This document shows positions 23,202 through 30,696 of a stretch of 35,417 nucleotides of DNA, in pieces; within the stretch, counting starts at the first letter, position 1; each line of letters opens with the position of its first letter. The DNA comes from Bacteroidota bacterium. GTDB taxonomy: Bacteria; Bacteroidota; Bacteroidia; Flavobacteriales_F; PHOS-HE28. The stretch is taken from assembly GCA_018267055.1 (NCBI GenBank), contig JAFDZF010000185.1, positions 1-35,417 of the forward strand. The letters are read 5' to 3'. The position numbers were made by a program, and so were the translations under genes. The notes beneath the pieces are model-generated. The model made no database searches and was not told the origin of the DNA. It worked only from the letters and a program-made list of their open reading frames with translations.

Positions 23202-24449
23202 CTAGCGGCCAGCCCCGGGCCAAGCCACCTTGGCGCGGCGCTCCCGGTCAGCCGTCCGGACGCGGAGCACATAGGCCCCTGGCGATCGATCTGTCATCCG
23301 CAAATGGCGATCGGACCCTCGCGTTGCCACGATCCTGCCCAAGGTATCCAATACATCGAAACGCTGGATGGGTTCAGGGGCCAGCAAGTAGAAGCCATCC
23401 GCATCCTGGCCCCACCAAGGGGCTTCTTGACCCGAGTGCTCCGGGATGTACGCACCGGGCCCCGTGTAGCGATAAAGTTCGTTCGCGGAGGGAGGTCGCT
23501 TGACATATGCATAGACCACCTGATTCAAGGCTTGGACCCGCCCAACCAAGCCTGCATTCGGTATGGATCGGTCCATCCAAGTCATGCCTCCGTCAGTGGT
23601 GCTCAAGATCAACCCGTTATCGCCGGAAACCCACGCCTGATCCGCAGAATAGGCATCGATCGACAATAGATCCGCTGTTGTCGGTGCGCTCGCCTCCAGC
23701 CAGGACATGCCCCCATCCGTGGAGCGTAGGACCAAACCACTCTGGCCTGCGATCCAAATATCCTGCTCGCTCACATATCGGATATCCGTGAAGACCGAAG
23801 TGGGACGCTGATAGAGCATCGACCAGCTCTCTCCTTCATCCGTGGTGCGATGGATCGTGCCCATGCCGGTCGAATCGGTCATGGCTATCATCCCGTTCGT
23901 TACGTTCAAGAAATCCATCCCGAACGGCCCCGGGCCCTTGCCAGCCACTTTGCCTCGAATACCGTGGTCCGTGGATCGGCTGGAAAGGACCAACAACGTA
24001 TCCGGTGAGCGGAAGCTGACAAAATAGCATAAGGTGTCGTTCACTGGCGCATAAGGCTCAACCAGCTGCTGCCAGTCATTGGGCATCGCATGCACACCTC
24101 CGGGAATGGAAAGAGCATGGAACACACCGAATGGAGGACTATCGAGGTGATGGAAGAAGAACAAGCTCGAATCCGAGATCCGCTCGAACCCCGATACATA
24201 GCAGCACTGCGGAACGGGGCCATAGCCGTTGGCATAGTAAACACCAAGCTCCGTTGTCCATTCATCCGGAGTGTAGATAATCCGGTAAGCATCTCCCTGT
24301 GAAGGACTGATACCTGGCAGGAACTCCGAGCGGAAGCCCTTCCCCAGTGCCGTCATCAACAATTCCTCACTACTGCTGACAACGAAGGCCCACTGTGCCG
24401 ATGCATAGCTGGGCATTATCGCGAGCAGGAACAGCAGGATCGGACGCAT
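23202..24449 (-). CDS. Secreted Asp-box (BNR/YCF48-like) protein with T9SS-like C-terminus
   Basis: A 415-residue exported protein. An N-terminal signal peptide ends S-Y-A-S-A before Q-W-A. At least three Asp-box-type units occur: T-T-D-E-G-E-S-W, S-T-D-G-G-M-S-W and T-T-D-G-G-M-T-W, with intervening V-S-E-Q-D-I-W-I-A-G-Q and A-D-Q-A-W-V-S-G-D-N-G segments, typical of a beta-propeller of the BNR/YCF48 kind. The last 75 residues (R-F-D-V-L-D-T-L-G-R-I-V, then S-P-G-A-Y-V-L-R-V-R) look like a T9SS type A sorting domain. The coding sequence is visibly less GC-rich than its neighbours, suggesting recent acquisition or weak codon selection. The ligand is unknown. Confidence 0.82.
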   Translation of the reverse strand: MRPILLFLLAIMPSYASAQWAFVVSSSEELLMTALGKGFRSEFLPGISPSQGDAYRIIYTPDEWTTELGVYYANGYGPVPQCCYVSGFERISDSSLFFFHHLDSPPFGVFHALSIPGGVHAMPNDWQQLVEPYAPVNDTLCYFVSFRSPDTLLVLSSRSTDHGIRGKVAGKGPGPFGMDFLNVTNGMIAMTDSTGMGTIHRTTDEGESWSMLYQRPTSVFTDIRYVSEQDIWIAGQSGLVLRSTDGGMSWLEASAPTTADLLSIDAYSADQAWVSGDNGLILSTTDGGMTWMDRSIPNAGLVGRVQALNQVVYAYVKRPPSANELYRYTGPGAYIPEHSGQEAPWWGQDADGFYLLAPEPIQRFDVLDTLGRIVATRGSDRHLRMTDRSPGAYVLRVRTADRERRAKVAWPGAGR

Positions 24450-24472
24450 CTCACACCAAAGTACAGACCTGG

Positions 24473-24480
24473 TACCTTCG
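24473..24480 (+). promoter_or_regulatory. Candidate -7 box for the biotin carrier gene
   Basis: TACCTTCG, one mismatch to TAnnTTTG, 54 nt before the ATG at 24535, in an 85-nt divergent gap. Confidence 0.35.
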
Positions 24481-24534
24481 GCTCGCTATCGGAAGCGAAC
24501 CAATCGCTGCCGAACGCTGTTTCCCTCACCCCGC

Positions 24535-25053
24535 ATGTGCGCCAAGCTCTTCGCCACCATCAATGCCCGGCCGGACGATCCCCTCACGCTGGAGCGCGCC
24601 GCTCCTTCAGCACCCTGGCGCCTGAGCGGCCAACCCGCCCCTGACCTGGTGCGCACGGGCCCCGGCACCTACAGCCTGGTGCACAACGGCCGCTCGTTCA
24701 AGGTCCTGGTGCTGAAGGAGGACCGGGAGAACGGCACGGTGCGCCTGCGCATCGGCGCGCACACTTACACCGTGAAGCTGGAGGACGAGCAGGCGCAGCT
24801 GATGCGCACCCTCGGGCTGGACAAGGCCCAGGGCGCCGTGGTGCGCGAGCTGAAGGCCCCCATGCCCGGCCTGGTGCTGAAGGTGCTGGTGAAGGAGGGC
24901 GAGGCGGTGAAGAAGAACGACCCCGTGCTGATCCTGGAGGCGATGAAGATGGAGAACGTGATCAAGGCCCCCGGCGACGCCGTCGTGAAGAGGATCCACG
25001 TGCAGGAACGCACGGCCGTGGAAAAAGGCCAGCTGCTCCTGAACTTCGAATAA
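24535..25053 (+). CDS. Biotin carboxyl carrier protein (biotinyl-domain subunit)
   Basis: A 172-residue protein ending in a biotinyl/lipoyl domain (about 105-172). The biotin attachment motif E-A-M-K-M-E-N places the modified Lys at 138; the upstream A-P-M-P-G-L-V segment and the later V-E-K-G-Q-L-L-L-N-F-E are typical. The N-terminal half (about 35-95) is a small beta-rich segment with T-G-P-G-T-Y-S-L-V-H-N-G, like the carrier subunits of Bacteroidota acyl-CoA carboxylases. It would carry CO2 between a biotin carboxylase and a carboxyltransferase, but neither partner is in this window. It is followed 18 nt later by a lipoprotein gene. Confidence 0.9.
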   Translation: MCAKLFATINARPDDPLTLERAAPSAPWRLSGQPAPDLVRTGPGTYSLVHNGRSFKVLVLKEDRENGTVRLRIGAHTYTVKLEDEQAQLMRTLGLDKAQGAVVRELKAPMPGLVLKVLVKEGEAVKKNDPVLILEAMKMENVIKAPGDAVVKRIHVQERTAVEKGQLLLNFE

Positions 25054-25071
25054 CCCCAACGAACCCGACCG

Positions 25072-25920
25072 ATGAAGACCCTCGCATTCGTCGCCGCCCC
25101 GCTCTGCATCGGGGCGCTCTTCGCCGCCTGCGGCGCACCCGCCGAACCGGCCCCCGCCCCCCCGCCCGCCAAGGACACCGTGGCCGTGGAGAAGCCTGCT
25201 GAAGCCCCCGCCGTCATCGCCCCCGCGAACGCCAAGCTGAAGCTGGTGGTGGCGCCCCCGGCGGCCCAGTTCCCCGATGCGGCCCTGAAGCTCAACGGCA
25301 CCTCCGTGGACGCCAAGAAGGGCGAGGCCACCTACACCTTCGCCGTGAGCGGCTATGAGCTGAAGGCCCAGACGCCCGATGCCCCCACGCGCGGCTGCGC
25401 CAACAGCAAGGACGGCCAGCACATCCATTACATCCTGAACAACAAGCCGTACGTGGCCAAGTACGAGCCCACCTTCACGGAGAAGGGAGACCCCGGCCAC
25501 AACGTGGTGCTCTGCTTCCTGAGCCGCAGCTACCACGAGAGCCTCAAGCACAACAATTCCGTGGTGCTCACCGAGTTCGACCTGCCCGGTGGCAATGCCG
25601 CGGCCGCCAAGGCCGACCTGAAGAAGGACCCCACCCTCTTCTACAGCCGCCCGAAAGGCGATTACAAGAAGCTCGACGGCGACAAGGTCCTGCTCGATTT
25701 CTACCTGCTGAACACCGACCTGGCCGATAAAGGCTACCGCGTGCGCGCCACCATCGACGGCGAGGTGTGGATGCTGACCAAGTGGGACGCCTACTTCATC
25801 GAAGGCCTGGAGCTGGGCAAGCATACCGTGCGCCTGGAGCTGATCGATGCCAACGGCCAGCTGGTGCCCGGCCCCTTCAACGACAGCGGGGTGCGGGAAT
25901 TCAACTTCCTGGCGAGCTAG
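25072..25920 (+). CDS. Lipoprotein of unknown function
   Basis: A 282-residue lipoprotein. The signal peptide ends L-F-A-A-C-G with the lipidated Cys at 20, followed by a Pro/Ala-rich linker (about 21-55) that may reach across the envelope. The mature part includes G-Q-H-I-H-Y-I-L-N-N-K-P-Y, H-N-V-V-L-C-F-L-S-R-S-Y-H-E-S-L-K, and K-H-T-V-R-L-E-L-I-D-A-N-G, reminiscent of small beta-sandwich proteins with an H-x-H motif, such as DUF4399-like domains. I do not recognise a function. It lies 18 nt after the biotin carrier gene, probably co-transcribed, and before a bidirectional hairpin. Confidence 0.8.
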   Translation: MKTLAFVAAPLCIGALFAACGAPAEPAPAPPPAKDTVAVEKPAEAPAVIAPANAKLKLVVAPPAAQFPDAALKLNGTSVDAKKGEATYTFAVSGYELKAQTPDAPTRGCANSKDGQHIHYILNNKPYVAKYEPTFTEKGDPGHNVVLCFLSRSYHESLKHNNSVVLTEFDLPGGNAAAAKADLKKDPTLFYSRPKGDYKKLDGDKVLLDFYLLNTDLADKGYRVRATIDGEVWMLTKWDAYFIEGLELGKHTVRLELIDANGQLVPGPFNDSGVREFNFLAS

Positions 25921-25943
25921 ACGCCGCTCACGCGGCCTTGTAT

Positions 25944-25980
25944 AAGGTCCCGGGTCTGACGGTTCCAGGCCTGGGACCTT
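25944..25980. terminator. Hairpin between convergent genes
   Basis: An 11-bp stem (arms 25944-25954 and 25970-25980, one G-T pair) with a 15-nt loop, in the gap between the lipoprotein gene and the PfkB kinase. It has no clear U-tract on either strand. Likely a bidirectional terminator. Confidence 0.55.
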
Positions 25981-26066
25981 GTGCTTGGGGCATGCGGCCG
26001 GGAGCGGCGCGTGCCCGGTCGTTGATCAAGACGCGGATGGGCGGATGCGTTCGCGCGCCCCAGGGG

Positions 26067-26996
26067 TCACTCCTCCACCAGCTCGATATCGAAATCCACC
26101 AGGTCCACGAACTGCTGGATGCGGTGGTCGATGTCCTCGCGCTTGATCTCCAGCAGGCGCTGGATGCCGAACTTCTCGCAGCAGAACGAGGCCAGCGCGG
26201 AGCCCACGATGATGGCGCGCTTCAGGTTGTCGAAGCTGTGGTCCTGCGTGTGGGCCAGGTAGCCGATGAAGCCGCCCGCGAAGGTGTCGCCGGCGCCGGT
26301 GGGATCGATGATGTCCTCCAGCGGCAGGGCCGGGGCGAAGAACACGCGGTCCTCGCTGAAGAGCAATGCGCCGTGCTCGCCCTTCTTCACCACCAGGTAC
26401 TTGGGGCCCATCGCCAGGATGGTGTTGGCCGCCTTCACAAGGCTGTGCTGGCCGCTGAGCTGGCGGGCCTCCGCATCGTTGATGGTGAGGATATCCACCC
26501 GGGCGATCACCTTCCGGAGGTCGTCCAGGGCATTGTCCATCCAGAAGTTCATGGTGTCCATGGCCACCAGGGCGGGCCGCTCGGTCATCTGGTCGAGCAC
26601 CTTGGCCTGCACCTTGGGGTCGAGGTTGCCCAGCATCAGGTACTTGGCGGCCTTGTAGGGGGCGGGCAGCTTGGGGTCCAGCTCCAGCAGCACGTTCAGG
26701 CGCGTCTCCAGGGTGTCGCGCGTGTTCATGTCGTAGTGGTACCGGCCGGCCCAGAAGAAGCTTTCCTTGCCCTTGAGCACCTCCAGCCCGGCCTGGTCGA
26801 TGCCGCGCTGGCGCATCATGGCCATCACTTCCACGGGGAAATCGTCGCCCACCACGCTCACCAGGCCGATCTTCTCCAGGAAGAACGAGGCGGCCAGGGA
26901 GATGTACGTGGCGGCGCCGCCCACCACTTTATCGGCCTTTCCGAAGGGGGTTTCGATGCGGTCGAAGGCGACGGTACCGACGGTGACGAGCTGCAT
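26067..26996 (-). CDS. PfkB-family carbohydrate or nucleoside kinase
   Basis: A 309-residue ribokinase-fold kinase. The N-terminal part has V-G-G-A-A-T-Y-I-S-L-A-A-S, the family's G-G substrate motif. The C-terminal signature D-P-T-G-A-G-D-T-F-A-G-G-F contains the catalytic Asp and anion hole, and N-D-A-E-A-R-Q-L-S-G and V-V-K-K-G-E-H-G-A are also typical. The substrate (sugar, adenosine or other nucleoside) cannot be told. The ATG at 26996 (M-Q-L-V-T-V-G-T-V-A-F-D) is preferred; the longer frame overlaps the promoter region. It is divergent from tRNA-Asn. Confidence 0.9.
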   Translation of the reverse strand: MQLVTVGTVAFDRIETPFGKADKVVGGAATYISLAASFFLEKIGLVSVVGDDFPVEVMAMMRQRGIDQAGLEVLKGKESFFWAGRYHYDMNTRDTLETRLNVLLELDPKLPAPYKAAKYLMLGNLDPKVQAKVLDQMTERPALVAMDTMNFWMDNALDDLRKVIARVDILTINDAEARQLSGQHSLVKAANTILAMGPKYLVVKKGEHGALLFSEDRVFFAPALPLEDIIDPTGAGDTFAGGFIGYLAHTQDHSFDNLKRAIIVGSALASFCCEKFGIQRLLEIKREDIDHRIQQFVDLVDFDIELVEE

Positions 26997-27019
26997 GGGG
27001 AACAAGGGGGTTCTGGCCG

Positions 27020-27027
27020 CAAAGATG
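27020..27027 (-). promoter_or_regulatory. Candidate -7 box for the PfkB kinase
   Basis: CATCTTTG on the minus strand, one mismatch to TAnnTTTG, 23 nt before the ATG at 26996. Confidence 0.4.
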
Positions 27028-27045
27028 AAGGAATGCGGGAAGCCC

Positions 27046-27075
27046 TTGCATGGACCGCGGTACTTCCTACTTTTG
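27046..27075 (+). promoter_or_regulatory. Bacteroidota-type promoter of tRNA-Asn
   Basis: A -33 TTG at 27046-27048, a 19-nt spacer and an exact -7 box TACTTTTG at 27068-27075. This is the best complete promoter in the window and lies 25 nt before the mature tRNA 5' end. Confidence 0.7.
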
Positions 27076-27100
27076 CCGTCCCTTCGCAAGAAGGGTACCT

Positions 27101-27174
27101 TCCCTGGTAGCTCAGCTGGTTAGAGCACATGACTGTTAATCATGGGGTCGCTGGTTCAAGTCCAGCCCGGGGAG
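27101..27174 (+). tRNA. tRNA-Asn (GUU)
   Basis: A 74-nt tRNA. The acceptor arms 27101-27107 and 27167-27173 pair with one T-G wobble; the anticodon stem is 27128-27132 with 27140-27144; the T-arm G-C-T-G-G/C-C-A-G-C surrounds the TTCAAGT loop. The anticodon GTT is at 27135-27137, reading Asn codons AAC and AAU. The discriminator base is G at 27174 and CCA is not encoded. It has its own promoter and a following hairpin. Confidence 0.97.
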
Positions 27175-27186
27175 CGGAACGATAGC

Positions 27187-27214
27187 AAAGGCCCCAGCGG
27201 AAGCCGGGGCCTTT
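27187..27214 (+). terminator. Terminator hairpin of tRNA-Asn
   Basis: A perfect 9-bp stem AAAGGCCCC/GGGGCCTTT with a 10-nt loop, 13 nt after the tRNA. The flanking A and T runs form part of the stem, making it terminator-like on both strands. Confidence 0.65.
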
Positions 27215-27221
27215 GTCATAT

Positions 27222-27255
27222 GGCCCCGGGGGGCCGGAGCGGGTGATCCGTCACC
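27222..27255. repeat. Two small inverted repeats
   Basis: A GC-only palindrome at 27222-27235 (6-bp arms) and GGTGA/TCACC at 27242-27255 with a 4-nt loop. They lie between the tRNA terminator and the hairpin after the exporter ATPase gene. Role unknown. Confidence 0.4.
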
Positions 27256-27268
27256 TGCCCCCATCGGG

Positions 27269-27284
27269 TGACCGCGGACGGTCA
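27269..27284 (-). terminator. Hairpin after the exporter ATPase gene
   Basis: A perfect TGACCG/CGGTCA stem with a 4-nt loop, 14 nt past the ATPase stop on the minus strand. There is no U-tract; termination is inferred from position. Confidence 0.4.
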
Positions 27285-27297
27285 GGGAGAAGGCCTT

Positions 27298-27984
27298 CTA
27301 CGCGCTTACGATACGTCCATCATCCATTTCGATGATGCGGTCCGTGCGCGCAGCGAAATCGTCGTCGTGCGTCACCACCAATAAGGATTGGCCGCGTTCC
27401 GTGGAGAGCTCCCGGAAGATGTCGAACACGATCTCCGAATTGTGGCTGTCCAAGTTGCCGGTGGGCTCATCGCCCATGATGATCAGCGGATCGTTGATCA
27501 AGGCACGTGCTATGGCCACGCGCTGCTTCTGACCACCGCTCAGCTGGTTCGCCAATTTCAGGGCCTGATCCGCGATGCCCAGCATACGCAGGCGGTCCAT
27601 CGCCCGCGTTTCCACTTCCGCCGCCGTATGCAGGCCCAACTTCAACCCGGGCAGCATCACGTTCCGCAGCACGGTGAATTCCGGCAGCAGGTAATGGAAC
27701 TGGAACACGAACCCGATCTTCTCATTGCGCACACGCGCCAGGCGGTCGCCCGGAAGGCCGGTCATGCTCTCCCCGTCGATCAGCACATCGCCTGCATGGT
27801 CCGTGTCCATCGTGCTCAGGATGTACAACAACGTGGACTTGCCGCAACCGGACTTGCCCACGATGCTCACGAACTCGCCCCGCCGCATGGCGAAGGATAC
27901 GTCCTTCAACACCTGCACCTCCACGGGATCGTGGAAGGACTTGGCAATGCCGCGCGTCTCGATGATGGGATCGCCGTTGCTCAT
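27298..27984 (-). CDS. ABC transporter ATP-binding protein (LolD/MacB type)
   Basis: A 228-residue ATPase. The Walker A motif G-K-S-G-C-G-K-S-T is at 43-51, Q-loop Gln95, signature L-S-G-G-Q at 148-152, Walker B L-I-I-M-G-D-E-P at 167-174 with the catalytic Glu173, and switch His206. The sequence belongs to the LolD/MacB/FtsE branch, which powers extraction or export across the envelope rather than uptake. Its ATG overlaps the permease stop (27981-27984). With the upstream permease and lipoprotein adaptor it forms a three-gene exporter. The substrate (lipid, lipoprotein, peptide or drug) is not determined. Confidence 0.93.
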   Translation of the reverse strand: MSNGDPIIETRGIAKSFHDPVEVQVLKDVSFAMRRGEFVSIVGKSGCGKSTLLYILSTMDTDHAGDVLIDGESMTGLPGDRLARVRNEKIGFVFQFHYLLPEFTVLRNVMLPGLKLGLHTAAEVETRAMDRLRMLGIADQALKLANQLSGGQKQRVAIARALINDPLIIMGDEPTGNLDSHNSEIVFDIFRELSTERGQSLLVVTHDDDFAARTDRIIEMDDGRIVSA

Positions 27985-29231
27985 TTGCCGCGGATGATCT
28001 GCACGGGATCCACCCGGCTGGCCTTGCGGGCGGGAAAGAAGCCGGCGACGTAAGTGGTGATCAGCGCGAACACGATGCCGATCACGTACCGGTGCGCGCT
28101 GAAGTCCACAGGGAAGGTCTTCACCGCAGGAAGCGCCTGCGTGGTGAAGGGAACATGGTGGATCGCCACGGACAGCCCAAGTCCCGCCGCCAGCCCCACC
28201 GCACCGCCGGAGATGCCGATGATCAGCGACAAGCCGATGAAGATGATGCGCACGTCGCCACCGGAGAAACCGGTCGCCTTCAGGATGGCGATGGAATCCA
28301 GCTTTTCATAGATCATCATGTTCAGGATATTGTAGATGCCGAAGCCCGCCACCACCAGCAGCACGATGCTGGTGGCGTAGGAGATGATGTTGCGGACGGT
28401 GGTGCCCGTCTCGAACTGCGCGTTCGCCGTCCGTATGTCCAGCGCGTCCAGGCCGAAGGTGCCGCGGTATTCCTCCGCCACTTCCGGAGCCTCGTCCAGG
28501 TCCTTCAGCTTCACCGCGATGTCCGTGATGTAATTGCTCGGCTCGCCCAGGATCTTCTGCGTGTTCTGCATGCTGGCATAGCACTGCACCTTGTCGTAAT
28601 CCGCGATGCCGGACTGGTAGAGGCCCACCACCTTCAGCAGGAACCGCTCGCCGCGTGCGGTGGTCAGTTGCACCACGTCGCCCACATCCACCAGCATCTT
28701 CTCCGCCAACGTCTTGCCCAGAACGATGCTGTTGGCCTGCAGCATGCCGCGCAGTTCCCCCTGCACGAGATAATCCTTGAAGCGGAAGAGGCGCGCCTCC
28801 TCCAGGGGATCCACGCCGTTGACCACACCGGGCAGCTCGGTGGTGCCCACATTGAAGAACACTTGCGCCACCACGCGCGGTGCCACGCCCTCCACGCGGG
28901 CATCGTTCCCCAGCGCATCCATGATCGCAGATGCGTTGCGGATGCGCTCCAGCCCTTCCTTCGGCTTGATCGAGCCCACGAACACATGGCCGCTGCTATC
29001 CGCCAACTGCGCCGGCTGCACCGCGATGGGCTTGATCTCGTTGTAGAGCCGGATATGCGGCGTACGGTCCAGGATCAGCCCGTCCAGCAGGCCGTTCAGC
29101 CCGCTCATGAAACCGGTGAGGGTGATGAACATGGCGATGCCGAACATCACGCTCGCCGCCGCCACGATGGATTGCCGCAGGCGTGCGCGGAGCAAGGTCA
29201 ACGCGATCCCGATCAGCAGGCGCCACCCCAT
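27981..29231 (-). CDS. FtsX-like ABC permease (LolC/MacB type)
   Basis: A 416-residue permease with the MacB/LolC layout: an N-terminal membrane helix (about 18-45), a large periplasmic domain (about 46-270), and an FtsX-like C-terminal region with three helices (about 275-305, 325-360 and 375-400). The motifs I-A-I-L-K-A-T-G-F-S-G-G-D-V and P-A-R-K-A-S-R-V-D-P-V-Q-I-I-R-G at the end are diagnostic. The N-terminal R-A-R-L-R-Q-S-I-V-A-A-A-S-V is typical. It is expected to act as a dimer with the ATPase. It begins 3 nt after the adaptor stop. Confidence 0.92.
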   Translation of the reverse strand: MGWRLLIGIALTLLRARLRQSIVAAASVMFGIAMFITLTGFMSGLNGLLDGLILDRTPHIRLYNEIKPIAVQPAQLADSSGHVFVGSIKPKEGLERIRNASAIMDALGNDARVEGVAPRVVAQVFFNVGTTELPGVVNGVDPLEEARLFRFKDYLVQGELRGMLQANSIVLGKTLAEKMLVDVGDVVQLTTARGERFLLKVVGLYQSGIADYDKVQCYASMQNTQKILGEPSNYITDIAVKLKDLDEAPEVAEEYRGTFGLDALDIRTANAQFETGTTVRNIISYATSIVLLVVAGFGIYNILNMMIYEKLDSIAILKATGFSGGDVRIIFIGLSLIIGISGGAVGLAAGLGLSVAIHHVPFTTQALPAVKTFPVDFSAHRYVIGIVFALITTYVAGFFPARKASRVDPVQIIRGK

Positions 29232-29234
29232 GGG

Positions 29235-30311
29235 TCAAGGGCGGTAGAGCGTGGTGATGCTGTCCACTCCGTCCAGGATCTCCACGCGTTGCAGGTCGTG
29301 CAGGCCGGTACGCACCGCTCTGCGTTCGTCCTTGCCCGTGAGCACGTAGCGCCCGGCGATCACATACTCGGCGGGTACCGTCAGCGCGCGCTCCTTGCGC
29401 GCCACCACGATGTTCGCTTCCGCCGTGAGGTAGGGATACAGCGCTGGCGGGGGCTTCACGAAGGCCGCCTCGATGGTGAACGTGCGCGAACGCGGGTCCA
29501 TGATCGGGTGGATGCGGGTGACGGTGGCCTCCAGGACCTGGCCCCTGTAGCTGTCCATGCTCACTTGCACCTGCTGGCCCGGGCGCACGCGCGTGATGTC
29601 GAACTCGTCCACCTGCAGCTCCAGGTAGAAGCCGTCCGTGCGGCCCACCACCGCCAGCGGCACCTGCGGCGATACCAGCTCGCCCTTGTCCAGCAGCACG
29701 TCGAACACGCGGCCGTCCACCTGGCTGCGCACCGTAAGGTCGCCCTGGCCCACCTGGCTTCGCGCCAGGTCGTTCCGCGCCATCTCCAGGTCGCTGCGCA
29801 AGCGCGTGCGCGTATCCTCCAACGCCGCCTGGGCATTGGCATAGTCCGTGCGTGCGATACCGTACGCCAGTTCACGCTGCTCGAACTCCGCGCGCGATCC
29901 GATCCGTTGCGCCCACAAGTGTTGCTGTCGCACATAGAGCAGGCTGTCGTTCGCCAGCTTGCTCCGCGCCAGCTCCACGGCCAGGCGACGTTCCTTCAGC
30001 ACGGGCGACCGCTCCTCCGCATTGGTGGCGCTCAGGTCCAACGCCACCTGCGCGTTGCGGGTGGCCAGTGCCGAGGCCCGATCGTCGATGACGAAGAGCG
30101 CCTGGCCTGCTTTCACCGTATCCCCCTCGCGCACCAGCACATCGCGGAGGATGCCGCTCGCGTTCGCAAAGGCGTTGTACTGATCGCGTGCCTTCACCAC
30201 GCCGGACGCATACACCGCCTCGGTGATCGGTCCGACCTCCGGTCGGACCACCGGCCCCTTCGGGCCGCAGCCGACCAGCAATACGGCGAGCAATAGGGCG
30301 GTACGGTGCAT
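29235..30311 (-). CDS. Periplasmic adaptor lipoprotein (HlyD/MacA-like)
   Basis: A 358-residue membrane-fusion protein. A short signal peptide ends L-L-V-G-C with the lipidated Cys at 15. The chain contains a biotinyl-lipoyl-like half motif (V-R-E-G-D-T-V-K-A-G-Q-A-L-F-V-I-D), a long helical hairpin (about 90-175), the matching second half (D-G-R-V-F-D-V-L-L-D-K-G-E-L-V), and a beta-barrel (about 215-300). This family links an inner-membrane transporter to an outer-membrane channel; no channel gene is present here. The ATG at 30311 is chosen for its signal peptide; the extension to 30458 has no family likeness. First gene of the exporter operon. Confidence 0.9.
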   Translation of the reverse strand: MHRTALLLAVLLVGCGPKGPVVRPEVGPITEAVYASGVVKARDQYNAFANASGILRDVLVREGDTVKAGQALFVIDDRASALATRNAQVALDLSATNAEERSPVLKERRLAVELARSKLANDSLLYVRQQHLWAQRIGSRAEFEQRELAYGIARTDYANAQAALEDTRTRLRSDLEMARNDLARSQVGQGDLTVRSQVDGRVFDVLLDKGELVSPQVPLAVVGRTDGFYLELQVDEFDITRVRPGQQVQVSMDSYRGQVLEATVTRIHPIMDPRSRTFTIEAAFVKPPPALYPYLTAEANIVVARKERALTVPAEYVIAGRYVLTGKDERRAVRTGLHDLQRVEILDGVDSITTLYRP

Positions 30312-30318
30312 GGCTCCG

Positions 30319-30326
30319 CGAAAATA
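30319..30326 (-). promoter_or_regulatory. Candidate -7 box for the ABC exporter operon
   Basis: TATTTTCG on the minus strand, one mismatch to TAnnTTTG, 7 nt before the adaptor ATG. Identical to the pgk box. Confidence 0.45.
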
Positions 30327-30471
30327 CCGGGGGATCCGTGCACCGGACTGATCGATATCAAGTCCGGGAGCACGCGCACGGATGGGCGAACGAGTAGGAA
30401 TAAAAGCATGAACAAGGGTCCTTTCGGCACATCCCCGCAGTGAGCGCGATCCTTCCAAGCATTTCCTCCGG

Positions 30472-30517
30472 CGGTCGGGGAAGGCGCGGCCGCGAAAAAG
30501 CGGGCTTCCCGTGACCG
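30472..30517. repeat. Imperfect long inverted repeat
   Basis: Nested arms CGGTC/GACCG (30472-30476, 30513-30517), GGGAAG/CTTCCC (30478-30483, 30505-30510) and CCGC/GCGG (30490-30493, 30500-30503) around a GAAAAA loop. It sits midway between divergent genes and may be an operator or RNA structure. Confidence 0.4.
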
Positions 30518-30696
30518 TCGATCATGGCGCCGCCGGCCCATCCTACCACCCCGATAGGAGTGCGCTTTTGATCCGCGGATGGCGGCCCATCCCCCGAACA
30601 ACCGTTCGTACCTTGGTGTTGGCCATGTCCAGTTCATTGCTATGGCAATGGATGACGGAAGTCCCCCTTTGTTGTCATCGAAATGGATCCCCTACC

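Larger units (their letters stand above)
30312..30696. other. Divergent intergenic region (385 nt)
   Basis: No convincing gene is present; the minus-strand frames here lack family features and cross both promoter regions. It should hold the promoters of the exporter (minus) and the T9SS protein (plus). I see the box at 30319-30326, a weaker plus-strand box TACCTTGG at 30609-30616 (leader about 80 nt), and an imperfect long hairpin at 30472-30517. Confidence 0.6.

Noticed and set aside
30194-30637. 147-codon minus-strand frame over the exporter promoter region
   Set aside because: It overlaps the adaptor start in another frame, is low-complexity and has no family features.
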